Part shown: positions 35,617 through 44,405 of the stretch, in pieces
Position numbering within the stretch: position 1 is the first letter of the stretch
How the letters are laid out: the number at the start of each line of letters is the position of its first letter
NCBI GenBank assembly: GCA_903837345.1
Contig: CAILUG010000034.1
Location: forward strand, 1-64,000
Source of the DNA: an uncultured Gammaproteobacteria bacterium
GTDB lineage: Bacteria; Pseudomonadota; Gammaproteobacteria; Pseudomonadales; Pseudohongiellaceae
Direction: 5' to 3'
DNA: 64,000 nucleotides
Notes under the pieces: model-generated
Told to the model about the DNA's origin: nothing
The model's database searches: none
The model's input: only the letters and a program-made list of their open reading frames with translations
Program-made: the position numbers and the translations under genes

Positions 35617-38118
35617 TCAATGGGACTGGGTGCTGGTGTTGTCAGCCAGCGCTGCAACTGTTGGTAGCGGCACGGTGTTCTTGAGGAACAGATCACTGTG
35701 GACAATGCTCTCGATCATGGCGGAGAAGCGGTAGTTCTGGGCTGCAGTATCGTGCACAACGCCACGCACGACCGGCATGTCGCGTGCATCCAATGTGCGA
35801 CCGAGTGCATAGATCATCATCTTGCCGGCCAAACCTTGCACGAAGTTGTTGGGACGGGCCATCAAGGCGGTGCGCAATTCGGCCGCACCTTTCACACTGG
35901 AGCCATTCGGCATGATGCCGGAAGCATCCACTGGTGTGCCGGTGAAACGGTCCATGTCACGCCAGCGGCCAACAGCATCGAAATTGTCGAGCGCAAAGCC
36001 GAGTGGATCCATAACCGAATGGCAGGAGAAACATACCGGATTTTCGCGGTGGCGTTCCAGGCGTGCACGTACCGTGGTTGCGACCTGACCCTTGCCGTTT
36101 TCTTTAAGCGCCGGCACGTTGGCCGGGGGAGTTGGTGGAGGTGCACCCATGATGACTTCAAGAATCCAGGAACCTCGCAAGACCGGGCTGGTACGGTTGG
36201 GGTAGGCCGTCACCATCAATACGCCGCCTTTGCCGAGCAGGCCGAAGCGGTTGCTGTCGGTCAATTGCACACGCCGGAAACGGTCACCTTTGACATCCTT
36301 GATACCGTAATGCAGCGCCAGTCTTTCATTGAGAAACGTATAGTTGGCATCCAGCAACCGCATCAGGTTCTTGTCTTCGCGGAAGATGCTGTCAATAAAC
36401 AGACTCAGTTCCTGCTTGAAGTCCGGCCGCAAATCACCGGCACCTGCGGCGTAAGGGAAGATGGCCGGATCCGGATTCAACTCATCCAGCTTGCTCAGCT
36501 TAAGCCATTGATAGGCAAAATTTTCCGCCAGTGCACTGGAACGTGGATCGGCCAGCATGCGCTTGACTTCCGATTCCAGCACATTGCGATCCTGCAATTT
36601 GTTGTTTATGGCAAGTTCCAGCAATTTTTCATCCGGAATGCTGCTCCACAGGAAGAATGACAGACGCGAGGCAAGGTCTATGCTGTTCAGAGTGTATATC
36701 TCGCCTGGTTTGGCATTGGCAGGTGCCACTTCGGCGCGATACAGGAAATTGGGACTGGCAAGAATACGGATCAATGCGCGGCGCATGCCTTCATCAAAAC
36801 CACTGTCGGTGCGGCCATCGTTGAAGAACTTCATCAGCGGTTGCAGGTCTTCGTCGGTCAGCGGGCGACGATAGGCACGGGTGGCGGTCTGCGTAATGAT
36901 CTGTTTGCCACAACTGATTTCCTCATCGCTGTTTTTGGGCTGGCAGCTATAAAGCCGTTGCCGCGCGGGGGTCATGCTTTGACCGGTAACCTTGAAAGGC
37001 CCGCGGATTTCCACCGATGGTACATCCAGTATACGGTCCTGGACCGAGCCGGGAATGAAGTGCTGCAACTGGTCATCGGATTCGGCGAAAGACCTGCGTA
37101 CAAAAGACACACCGACCTTGTGCGGACCGGCTGTGGTGCTGAAACGGATGTTCTTGGTGCGGCCGTTGATGTCATCCATCGGCGGCCCCTGGTTCAGATC
37201 GAGTGCGATCCGGTCCTTGTCACCACCAATGACGGTTTGATAAACCTTTTCGCCATCAACGGTTACCACCATCCTGTTTTCGAATTCTATGTTGTACATC
37301 CACGCAGACAGGTTGAAATCGCCGATATTGACAGCGTATTCACCGTCTGCAGGGAACCAGTGATCTACCAGCAGGCCACCGCGCGTGCCAAGCGGCAGCC
37401 CGTCGATATGGAATTGCTGGGAGCCGCCGCCCTCTGCACGTATCGGCAGGGATTCCTTGGGGCTATATACCTGGCTGCCAAGTGTCGGAGTAGGGTCGCC
37501 AACGACCTGCTCACTGATCTTGCGGGCTGCTGAAATGTATTGGTCAATGAAAGCCGGTGATACAGAAAGTGCTTCGGCTACGTTGTCAAAGCCCGCGCTG
37601 TTGGAATCCTGCGGCAGCAGTTGGGTGGCATCAACCTTGATGCCGAACAGATCACGGATTGTATTGGCGTATTCCTTGCGGTTAAGGCGGTGGATCGCAA
37701 TGTGTGACGGATTCTCATGACCCTTGCCGGCTTCATCCAGATAGTTCTCCATCCAGTTCACAAACGCATCTGTCCTGGTTTCATCGGGACGTGTGTGATT
37801 GGGCGGCGGCATCATGCGCCCGCGCAGTTTCACCAGTACTTTTTCAAACAGTTCCGCAGACATCGGCACGTCGGATGGCTTGACTTCAGTGAAATCGATT
37901 CCGCCCGAGAAATCATCCAGGTTATGGCACTCGGTGCAGTAGTCCTTCAGATAGCCCCAGACATTGTCTGCCTTCTTGAGCGCTTCAAAATCATGTTGTT
38001 GTGCTTGCTGGGCCTGCGCTGTGCTCCAGGCAACTGTCATGGCCACGGCGGCGATGGTGGTTTGCAGACAAGTGTGAATCCTGGATCGGAATAGTTGCCG
38101 TTTTTGGACGCTGCTCAT
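35617..38118 (-). CDS. DUF1592 family periplasmic heme-binding protein
   Basis: An 833-residue exported protein. A signal peptide (residues about 16-36) is followed by a c-type heme motif CTECH (61-65), a DUF1587-like segment (HRLNRKEYANTIRDLFGI), a beta-rich module (about residues 245-375) resembling a ligand-binding domain, then DUF1595, DUF1592, DUF1588 and DUF1585-like regions. A second CFSCH motif lies near residue 696 in the MDPLGFALDNFDAVGRWR block. This Planctomycete-like domain string is of unknown function; heme binding and electron transfer are likely. The ATG at 38118 has AAGG upstream and is preferred to 38220, which overlaps the gene before. Confidence 0.88.
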   Translation of the reverse strand: MSSVQKRQLFRSRIHTCLQTTIAAVAMTVAWSTAQAQQAQQHDFEALKKADNVWGYLKDYCTECHNLDDFSGGIDFTEVKPSDVPMSAELFEKVLVKLRGRMMPPPNHTRPDETRTDAFVNWMENYLDEAGKGHENPSHIAIHRLNRKEYANTIRDLFGIKVDATQLLPQDSNSAGFDNVAEALSVSPAFIDQYISAARKISEQVVGDPTPTLGSQVYSPKESLPIRAEGGGSQQFHIDGLPLGTRGGLLVDHWFPADGEYAVNIGDFNLSAWMYNIEFENRMVVTVDGEKVYQTVIGGDKDRIALDLNQGPPMDDINGRTKNIRFSTTAGPHKVGVSFVRRSFAESDDQLQHFIPGSVQDRILDVPSVEIRGPFKVTGQSMTPARQRLYSCQPKNSDEEISCGKQIITQTATRAYRRPLTDEDLQPLMKFFNDGRTDSGFDEGMRRALIRILASPNFLYRAEVAPANAKPGEIYTLNSIDLASRLSFFLWSSIPDEKLLELAINNKLQDRNVLESEVKRMLADPRSSALAENFAYQWLKLSKLDELNPDPAIFPYAAGAGDLRPDFKQELSLFIDSIFREDKNLMRLLDANYTFLNERLALHYGIKDVKGDRFRRVQLTDSNRFGLLGKGGVLMVTAYPNRTSPVLRGSWILEVIMGAPPPTPPANVPALKENGKGQVATTVRARLERHRENPVCFSCHSVMDPLGFALDNFDAVGRWRDMDRFTGTPVDASGIMPNGSSVKGAAELRTALMARPNNFVQGLAGKMMIYALGRTLDARDMPVVRGVVHDTAAQNYRFSAMIESIVHSDLFLKNTVPLPTVAALADNTSTQSH

Positions 38119-38183
38119 TGCATTTACCTTGTTGCTTGATTCTGTGAATACGATTGGGTTTGACACGGATTGATCCATATTTG

Positions 38184-39107
38184 TCATGCATCCGGGGTCA
38201 GGTGTGGAATAAGGCTCCAATGCGCCAGTGTTATGAATGCATCAGCTGAACCATATTGTGCCTCCCAGGCTGCAGCCGGTTTGGCAGCCACGACTTGTTC
38301 CACTGTATTGGCTTTCTGGAACATGTTGCGCACTGTGGTGAAGATCTTTGAATACATGTCTCGTTGCACCTGCAACTCGGCCCGGGTAATGGGTTTGCCG
38401 GTGGCAGGAATGATCAAGGTACCCTTATTGGCTACACTCAACAGGATTTCCAGGCCATCAACCTGGCCGCCGATCCAGCCGCCGGTCCACCAGTCGAGGA
38501 AGGGCCAGCCATCGGTGCTGAGTGCGCCACCGGCATGCAGAATATTGGCCTCAGGCAGATAGACATACATGTCACCATCAGTATGCGCCTGACGCAGATA
38601 ACCGAATTCGACCTTGATGTTGCCATGGTTGAATTCACCATAGTTGTAGAAGACATCATTGGGACGGGCAGCTTCAGGGAGTGGCTTGTAGACCTTGTCT
38701 TCCTGCAGACGCTTGACCTGGGTGCTGAGCCATTCGCGGGTGTTTTCATGGGCAAAGATTCGGGTATTTTTGTTGCCCAGCTCTTCATTGAGGCCGGTCT
38801 GCTCAGGATGCCAGTGGGTGTTGATGAGTGTGGCAAACTTGCGGCTTTCCATGCTTGATTCGATGGTGCTACGCAATTCTTTCGCGCCGCTCTTGAGACC
38901 GCCATCGACCACCAACAGTTCACCGTTGGCAGCCTTGGTTACCAGGACATTGCAAGCACCGCCACTGATCAGGGCCAAGCCAGGATGCAGCATCTGCACC
39001 TTCAAGGCAGCGCTTTGTGCCATGACTCGTTGCAACAGCGCAGCGGGGAGGAGCGCCGCACTGCCGGCAAGTGTGGAAAACTGCATGAAATTTCTACGAT
39101 TTAACAT
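38184..39107 (-). CDS. Exported metallo-beta-lactamase-fold protein with altered metal site
   Basis: A 307-residue MBL-fold protein with a twin-arginine-type signal (NRRNFMQFSTLAGSAALLPAALL). The fold's metal motif is present but changed: His98-x-His100 are kept, while the usual Asp-His pair is Glu102-Gln103 (THWHPEQTG). His175 (QAHTDGD) is kept. The last ligand position, normally a GHG-type histidine, reads PATGK (234-238). The Zn1 site is thus complete and the Zn2 site lost. It is the first gene of the exported operon and is divergent from an MFS transporter. Its activity cannot be predicted from the family. Confidence 0.83.
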   Translation of the reverse strand: MLNRRNFMQFSTLAGSAALLPAALLQRVMAQSAALKVQMLHPGLALISGGACNVLVTKAANGELLVVDGGLKSGAKELRSTIESSMESRKFATLINTHWHPEQTGLNEELGNKNTRIFAHENTREWLSTQVKRLQEDKVYKPLPEAARPNDVFYNYGEFNHGNIKVEFGYLRQAHTDGDMYVYLPEANILHAGGALSTDGWPFLDWWTGGWIGGQVDGLEILLSVANKGTLIIPATGKPITRAELQVQRDMYSKIFTTVRNMFQKANTVEQVVAAKPAAAWEAQYGSADAFITLAHWSLIPHLTPDA

Positions 39108-39191
39108 GTATTCAAAGCCAAAGTTGTTGTTGCTGGTTGCTGTTTTAGTATAAAGCAGATGCCAGTATCAGGCCATGTGGGTGGGGCGTCC

Positions 39192-39326
39192 TTGTTATGG
39201 ATCAAGAGCTGATTTATGCTCCGGAACGCCGATGGCGACTGCATGCATATTTGCTGCAAATTGCATCGCTTTGAACCGGCAGCAAACCAAAGTCCGCTAC
39301 CGAAACAACCGGATTATCCATAACAA
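39192..39326. promoter_or_regulatory. Divergent region with an 11-bp inverted repeat
   Basis: TTGTTATGGAT (39192-39202) and its exact complement ATCCATAACAA (39316-39326) flank a 113-bp spacer between the MBL-DUF1592-DUF1552-ankyrin operon and the MFS gene. Similarity extends one or two bases beyond. Each copy faces one of the divergent genes, which fits a shared regulator binding two sites. The right copy ends 18 bases before the MFS start. Confidence 0.5.
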
Positions 39327-39344
39327 TATCAGGGGGATTCACGC

Positions 39345-40709
39345 ATGACCGATCCACGCGAAATAATTGACAAATCAGCGATGACGATGCTGCAGTTCGT
39401 GATCGTCGCGATCACGGTAATGCTCAATGCCCTCGATGGATTTGATGTGCTGGCCATCAGTGTATCCGGCCCCGGCATCCGCACCGAATATGGCATCGAC
39501 CAGGCCCAGCTTGGCTTTGTACTGTCGATGGAATTGATCGGCATGGCCATTGGCTCCATCTTTCTGGGCGGCGTAGCCGACAAAATCGGCCGTCGCAACA
39601 TGACACTGGGTTGTCTCGTCGTCATGGCCTCCGGCATGTTTCTGGCGACCACATCCACCTCACTCATGATGCTGATGATCTGGCGCGTTTACACCGGTCT
39701 GGGAATCGGCGGCATGCTGTCTACCACCAATGCTGTGGTGGCAGAATTTTCCAACAATCGTCAGCGCGGTTTCTGTATCTCGATGATGGTGATCGGCTAT
39801 CCGCTCGGCGGCATCGTTTGCGGTGAAGTCGGCAAAGCGCTGTTGAATGCCGGCGCGCTGAACTGGCGGGTGATGTTCACCACCGGAGCCGTGTTGTCTG
39901 CCGTGCTGATCCCGTTTGTGTATTTCCTGGTACCGGAATCAGTGCATTGGCTGACACGTCGGCAACCGCAGAATGCCCTGCAACGCATCAATGCTGCATT
40001 GAGCAAGCTGGGTCATAACGTGATTTCAGCACTGCCGGTCCTGCCGGTGGAAATCCGAGCCAAATCAGTGTTCGACATTTTTTCACCGGCACTGGCGCTT
40101 ACCACTATTCTGGTAACAATGGCCTACTTCTTCCACATCATCACTTTCTACTACATCCTCAAGTGGACCCCGACCATCGTTACCACCATGGGCATCCCGG
40201 CTGCGGCTGCGTCGGGCGTACTGACCTGGGCCAATGTCGGCGGCGCCCTCGGGGGTGCGGCATTTGGCATACTTACCACCCGGGTAGGTCTGAAGCCACT
40301 GACCATCGGCATCCTGGCCATGACAATGCTGGGTGTAGCGCTATTTGGCCAATCTGCCCATGAAGTGAACCAGTTGAGCTATCTGGCGGCGTTTGCCGGC
40401 TTCTTCGGCAATGCCGGCGTGTCCGGCTTGTATACGATAGTGGCTTATGTGTTCCCGACCCATGTGCGGGCAACCGGCACCGGATTCGTGATCGGTGTTG
40501 GTCGTGGCGGGGCTGTGCTGGCTCCGATCCTGGCAGGCTACTTGCTGAAGGGTGGTGCCACCCTGGGCACCGTAGCCCTTGTGATGGGTATTGGTTCACT
40601 GCTCGCTGCAATCACACTGGTCTTTCTCAAGCTGGGTACCAACAAGCCGGCTGACGGGACAGTTACTGATGGCAAAGCTGCAGGCAAACTGGATATTTCA
40701 ATGGCTTGA
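39345..40709 (+). CDS. MFS transporter, aromatic acid:H+ symporter-like
   Basis: A 454-residue major facilitator with twelve hydrophobic segments. The [16 protein letters not shown] motif in helix 1 (with the Asp pair seen in aromatic acid symporters) and the [17 protein letters not shown] loop 2-3 motif place it near the AAHS group (PcaK/MhpT type). It should import a small organic, perhaps aromatic, acid across the inner membrane. AGGGGG lies 8 nt before the ATG. It is divergent from the exported MBL/DUF1592 operon, with shared repeats between them, and ends in a terminator. Confidence 0.87.
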   Translation: MTDPREIIDKSAMTMLQFVIVAITVMLNALDGFDVLAISVSGPGIRTEYGIDQAQLGFVLSMELIGMAIGSIFLGGVADKIGRRNMTLGCLVVMASGMFLATTSTSLMMLMIWRVYTGLGIGGMLSTTNAVVAEFSNNRQRGFCISMMVIGYPLGGIVCGEVGKALLNAGALNWRVMFTTGAVLSAVLIPFVYFLVPESVHWLTRRQPQNALQRINAALSKLGHNVISALPVLPVEIRAKSVFDIFSPALALTTILVTMAYFFHIITFYYILKWTPTIVTTMGIPAAAASGVLTWANVGGALGGAAFGILTTRVGLKPLTIGILAMTMLGVALFGQSAHEVNQLSYLAAFAGFFGNAGVSGLYTIVAYVFPTHVRATGTGFVIGVGRGGAVLAPILAGYLLKGGATLGTVALVMGIGSLLAAITLVFLKLGTNKPADGTVTDGKAAGKLDISMA

Positions 40710-40737
40710 CAGTGCACGCTGGTGCAACGGACTTGCA

Positions 40738-40769
40738 GAAAGGCAGAGTAAAATCTGCCTTTCTTTTTT
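40738..40769 (+). terminator. Rho-independent terminator of the MFS gene
   Basis: GAAAGGCAGA (40738-40747) and TCTGCCTTTC (40754-40763) form a perfect 10-bp stem with a 6-nt loop, followed by six T residues. It lies 29 bases after the MFS stop. Confidence 0.88.
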
Positions 40770-40864
40770 CATGTACTGGCAAGGTTCCACTGGCAAGTTG
40801 TTTGCATCGATTGGGTACTATTGCTTCGAACGCCGCAGGCGCTTCCTTCTCTTTGGGTTCTACC

Positions 40865-41797
40865 ATGTCTGCCATCATCAAAATCGAGAATCTCGACAAG
40901 GTTTATGCCTCCGGGTTTCAGGCGCTCAAAAACATCAACCTGGAAATCCGTGAAGGCGAGATCATCGCGTTGCTGGGGCCCAACGGTGCCGGCAAAACCA
41001 CACTGATCAGTGTCATCTGCGGGATAGTGAATCCAAGCGGCGGCAGGGTGTTGATCGATGGTTATGACATCATCAAGGACTATCGTGCCGCCCGTAAACT
41101 GATCGGACTGGTGCCACAGGAACTGGCCACTGATGCGTTCGAAACGCCAACTGCCACGCTGACATTTTCGCGTGGCGTATTCGGCAAGAAACCGGATCCT
41201 GCTTTCATACAGTCCGTACTCAAATCCCTGTCGCTCGATGACAGGAAGGACAGTCGCATCATGACTCTGTCAGGCGGCATGAAGCGCCGCGTGATGATCG
41301 GCAAGGCGCTGGCACATGAGCCTCGTATCCTGTTTCTTGACGAGCCCACAGCCGGCGTCGATGTGGAGCTGCGCAAGGACATGTGGAACGTGGTGCGTGA
41401 ACTGAAAAAATCCGGCGTTACCATCATCCTGACCACCCATTACATAGAAGAAGCCGAAGAAATGGCTGATCGGGTAGCTGTAATCAACAAGGGTGAGATC
41501 ATCCTGGTTGAAGACAAGGATGTGCTTATGCGAAAGCTTGGTGAAAAGCGGCTTTTCCTGCATCTGTTGCAACCGCTCAGTGCGATTCCGGCCACCCTTG
41601 CCAACTTCAATCTGAACCTGCAGGCCGAAGGCAGTACCCTGGTCTATACCTACGATACCCGCAGCACCGGAAGCACTGAGAATTCGGACATCACGCATCT
41701 GTTGGACGCAGTGGAAGCAGCCGGCATCCGTTTCAAGGATCTCGATACGCGCCAGAACACGCTCGAAGAAATTTTCGTCAACCTGGTGAAGAAGTAA
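40865..41797 (+). CDS. ABC transporter ATP-binding protein (YadG-like)
   Basis: A 310-residue ATPase with Walker [12 protein letters not shown], signature [15 protein letters not shown], Walker [14 protein letters not shown] and the H-loop [11 protein letters not shown]. The LSGGMKRR and [11 protein letters not shown] forms match the YadG type, whose partner is a YadH-like permease, found 12 bases downstream. The reading frame opens at 40706 but crosses the terminator at 40738-40769; the ATG at 40865 begins directly at the ATPase domain. Confidence 0.9.
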   Translation: MSAIIKIENLDKVYASGFQALKNINLEIREGEIIALLGPNGAGKTTLISVICGIVNPSGGRVLIDGYDIIKDYRAARKLIGLVPQELATDAFETPTATLTFSRGVFGKKPDPAFIQSVLKSLSLDDRKDSRIMTLSGGMKRRVMIGKALAHEPRILFLDEPTAGVDVELRKDMWNVVRELKKSGVTIILTTHYIEEAEEMADRVAVINKGEIILVEDKDVLMRKLGEKRLFLHLLQPLSAIPATLANFNLNLQAEGSTLVYTYDTRSTGSTENSDITHLLDAVEAAGIRFKDLDTRQNTLEEIFVNLVKK

Positions 41798-41809
41798 CGG
41801 AGCCAACCC

Positions 41810-42571
41810 ATGAATTTTTATGCGATCCGCGCCATCTACCAGTTTGAAATGGGACGCACTTTCCGCACGTTGATCCAGAGCATTCTGTCACCAGTGCTGT
41901 CAACCTCGCTGTATTTCATCGTGTTCGGCAGTGCCATTGGCTCACGCATGACCAATATAGAAGGTGTGGCCTATGGGGCGTTCCTGGTGCCAGGCCTGAT
42001 CATGCTGTCGATACTCACCGAAAGCATTTCCAATGCCTCTTTCGGCATTTATTTTCCGCGTTTTATCGGCACCATTTATGAAGTGCTGTCAGCACCGGTT
42101 TCACCGCTGGAGATAGTGATTGGCTATGTCAGCGCCGCTGCCAGCAAGTCGATCATGATCGGATCGATCATCCTGCTGACAGCCTCATTGTTCGTGGATA
42201 TGACCATCAAGCACCCGTTCACGATGGCGCTGTTCCTGGTGCTGACTTCGGTCACGTTCAGCATGTTCGGTTTCATCATAGGCATCTGGGCAGACAGCTG
42301 GGAAAAACTGCAGATCATTCCTCTGTTGATCATTACGCCGCTGACATTTCTCGGCGGCAGTTTTTACTCCATCAACATGCTGCCGCCCTTGTGGCAGAAA
42401 CTCACCCTGTTCAATCCGGTGGTTTATCTGGTGAGCGGTTTCCGCTGGAGCTTCTATGAAATTGCCGACGTCAATGTGGTCACCAGTCTTGGCATGACTG
42501 CGTTGTTCCTGCTGGTATTTGCGCTCATCCTGTACTGGATCTTCAAGACCGGTTACCGGCTGAAAAAATAG
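41810..42571 (+). CDS. ABC-2 type permease (YadH-like)
   Basis: A 253-residue permease with six hydrophobic segments. It shows the ABC-2 hallmarks [30 protein letters not shown] and [34 protein letters not shown]. It is paired with the ATPase just upstream. Its last 19 bases overlap the 3' end of the convergent lipoprotein gene. The substrate is unknown. Confidence 0.92.
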   Translation: MNFYAIRAIYQFEMGRTFRTLIQSILSPVLSTSLYFIVFGSAIGSRMTNIEGVAYGAFLVPGLIMLSILTESISNASFGIYFPRFIGTIYEVLSAPVSPLEIVIGYVSAAASKSIMIGSIILLTASLFVDMTIKHPFTMALFLVLTSVTFSMFGFIIGIWADSWEKLQIIPLLIITPLTFLGGSFYSINMLPPLWQKLTLFNPVVYLVSGFRWSFYEIADVNVVTSLGMTALFLLVFALILYWIFKTGYRLKK

Positions 42572-43095
42572 GCAATACCATCGTCCTGCCAGGGATAGCT
42601 GTCCTGTTTGACCGGCACAAAATACAAATTCCCGTTTCTGCGCCACGCATCCAGTACCAGTCCACTGTCCCAGGGCGCGTCTTTCACGGTCACCGTCAAC
42701 GCATGATGTTCATCCAGATGACCCCAATTGGCTGCCACATAATGCATTTCCAGATGTTCATTGCTGACATATTTCAGTCTCTCATACAGGTCATCCGCAT
42801 ACTGGTAACAAAGACCACGGGCTTTCAAGCCGACCAGAATGCTTGCGTTGTGCAACCACGGACGTAAAGCCACATCATATTTCTTGCCGAGCCCGGCAGA
42901 TGTTTCAACTGCCGCTTTTGCAAATTCATGCGCTTCCTGCCAATCGATGGCGGGGGACAGCACCAGAATTTCCCGTGTCAATTGTTCGGTACGCTCGGCG
43001 CGCTGGTCAGTTGGTTCAATCGGAAAGGCGCAACCGGCAAGCAGTGCCGTCAACAGCAACAACATGGTGTTACAGATGAGGAATGTGAATTTCAT
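42553..43095 (-). CDS. Lipoprotein with a putative transglutaminase-like Cys-His-Asp triad
   Basis: A 180-residue protein not assigned to a named family. The signal peptide ends in a lipobox (LLAGC, Cys22), so it should be membrane-anchored in the periplasm. Cys96 in RGLCYQYAD, His131 in HHALTV and Asp149 in VLDAW have the order and strand/helix setting of transglutaminase-like cysteine peptidases, which suggests a thiol hydrolase (inference). The start at 43095 gives a proper signal peptide. It follows the VirJ-like gene by 47 bases and may share its operon with mprF. Confidence 0.7.
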   Translation of the reverse strand: MKFTFLICNTMLLLLTALLAGCAFPIEPTDQRAERTEQLTREILVLSPAIDWQEAHEFAKAAVETSAGLGKKYDVALRPWLHNASILVGLKARGLCYQYADDLYERLKYVSNEHLEMHYVAANWGHLDEHHALTVTVKDAPWDSGLVLDAWRRNGNLYFVPVKQDSYPWQDDGIAYFFSR

Positions 43096-43142
43096 GGACC
43101 AGCCCCGGGGGTTCCGACAACCTGGCATGTGCAGCAACCACG

Positions 43143-44405
43143 TCATTCAGTCAGCATGGTGGCAATGTCATCCGTGTAATTATACGGATGATGGCCACCA
43201 GGGAAGCCCTGCGTTTTGATGGGCGTTGATTCCAGGCCAGGACACACCGATGCCTTGTCGGCACTGCCATAGAGACACAGGATGGTGAAATCCTGCTTCT
43301 CTTTCAGTTTGGGGAGCAGTTGCATGCCTGAATCGGTGCTGTGCACCCAGTTCCCCATATGGAATTCAAATTGGGCATATTGCTCGGGGCTGATCAGCGC
43401 AACTTTCGCTACGGCAGCTTTCGATTCCTTGGCTAGCAGAGGCAACGTGAACGGCAGTACGTTGGCGCCTTGCGAAAAGCCCATGAGATAAATGCGTTTT
43501 TTGGACCAGTGCTGCTTGTAATAAGCAATAACCTTGTCAAGGTCGGCGGCGAGTGATTCCGGCGTGCTAGGTTTCCAGAAGTACCGCAGTGAGTCCCAAC
43601 CGATCACGGATACTCCGCGTTTAAGCAGGGAATTGGCCATTTTTTTGTCAAATCCGGCCCAGCCGCCATCACCGGAAATCAGGATGGCCATGCTGTTGTT
43701 TTTGTTGTCCCCCGGCAATTCCGTCAAAGGCAGGTCACCTACCGTGCTGTCGAGAGTCTGGCCGGCTGGTACTCTTTGCCGCAGCGTTGTCAGCGCCAGT
43801 TCCAGTTGGGCGTTGTCGGCCGTATTGCCAGACTCACTGACAAAAAACACCGGGGCAGGATGGGCAGGATCATCGGGGCCAATCGTGCAGTTGAATTCCG
43901 TCACGGCGGCTGGCGGCGGATCGCCATGTTTGGGTGCATAGGAACCTCTGGTGCCGGTAAAGGATACCTTGCCGAGAAACGCTTCCGGTGCGACCGGGGT
44001 CAGCACTGTATCAGCCAGCATCTCACTTGAAGGTGTGGCTGCAAATACCGGCGGAACAAAGCCTGGATACTGGAAATAGGCTTCCAGATAACGCGAAAGG
44101 TTTTCGAAATCGCCGCTGAGGTTGTAGCAATTTTTGATATCCCTGGGGAAATCCTGCTGCAAACGCTCGGTGCTGATGGTGAACACGTCGGTATTGCGGG
44201 CCAGCAGTTGTCGTATCAGGTTGGTAGTAAATCCGGCTTCACTCTTTTCACTGTAGATCAAAACCACCGGCGGGGTGTCATTGTCGGCTTCATGATAAAC
44301 TTTCACTTCCTTGAAACGGCCGTGCGCCACAATGGTGGCTTCCGGCAACTTTTCGCAACCGGCAATCAGCAGACACATGCTTGCTGCCAGCAACAACAGT
44401 CTCAC
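43143..44405 (-). CDS. VirJ/AcvB-type lipoprotein hydrolase (probable lysyl-phosphatidylglycerol hydrolase)
   Basis: A 420-residue alpha/beta hydrolase. The GTG start at 44405 overlaps the mprF stop by 4 bases, has AAGGGAG upstream, and yields a signal peptide with a lipobox (LLIAGC, Cys17). The VirJ domain (about residues 200-420) carries ISGDGGWAGFDKKMANSL and the nucleophile motif GFSQGAN, with a C-terminal His in GGHHPY. In Agrobacterium and Rhizobium, AcvB-type proteins hydrolyse lysyl-phosphatidylglycerol made by the neighbouring LpiA/MprF. The same pairing here supports that role. Confidence 0.85.
   Translation of the reverse strand: MRLLLLAASMCLLIAGCEKLPEATIVAHGRFKEVKVYHEADNDTPPVVLIYSEKSEAGFTTNLIRQLLARNTDVFTISTERLQQDFPRDIKNCYNLSGDFENLSRYLEAYFQYPGFVPPVFAATPSSEMLADTVLTPVAPEAFLGKVSFTGTRGSYAPKHGDPPPAAVTEFNCTIGPDDPAHPAPVFFVSESGNTADNAQLELALTTLRQRVPAGQTLDSTVGDLPLTELPGDNKNNSMAILISGDGGWAGFDKKMANSLLKRGVSVIGWDSLRYFWKPSTPESLAADLDKVIAYYKQHWSKKRIYLMGFSQGANVLPFTLPLLAKESKAAVAKVALISPEQYAQFEFHMGNWVHSTDSGMQLLPKLKEKQDFTILCLYGSADKASVCPGLESTPIKTQGFPGGHHPYNYTDDIATMLTE

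Noticed and set aside
38170-38175. TGATCC near the DUF1592 gene start
   Set aside because: It points away from the gene and lies inside the coding end of the MBL gene or next to it.
39199-39204. Minus-strand TGATCC before the MBL operon
   Set aside because: The sequence 18 bases further is CCACAT, not a -10 element, so an RpoE promoter is not supported.
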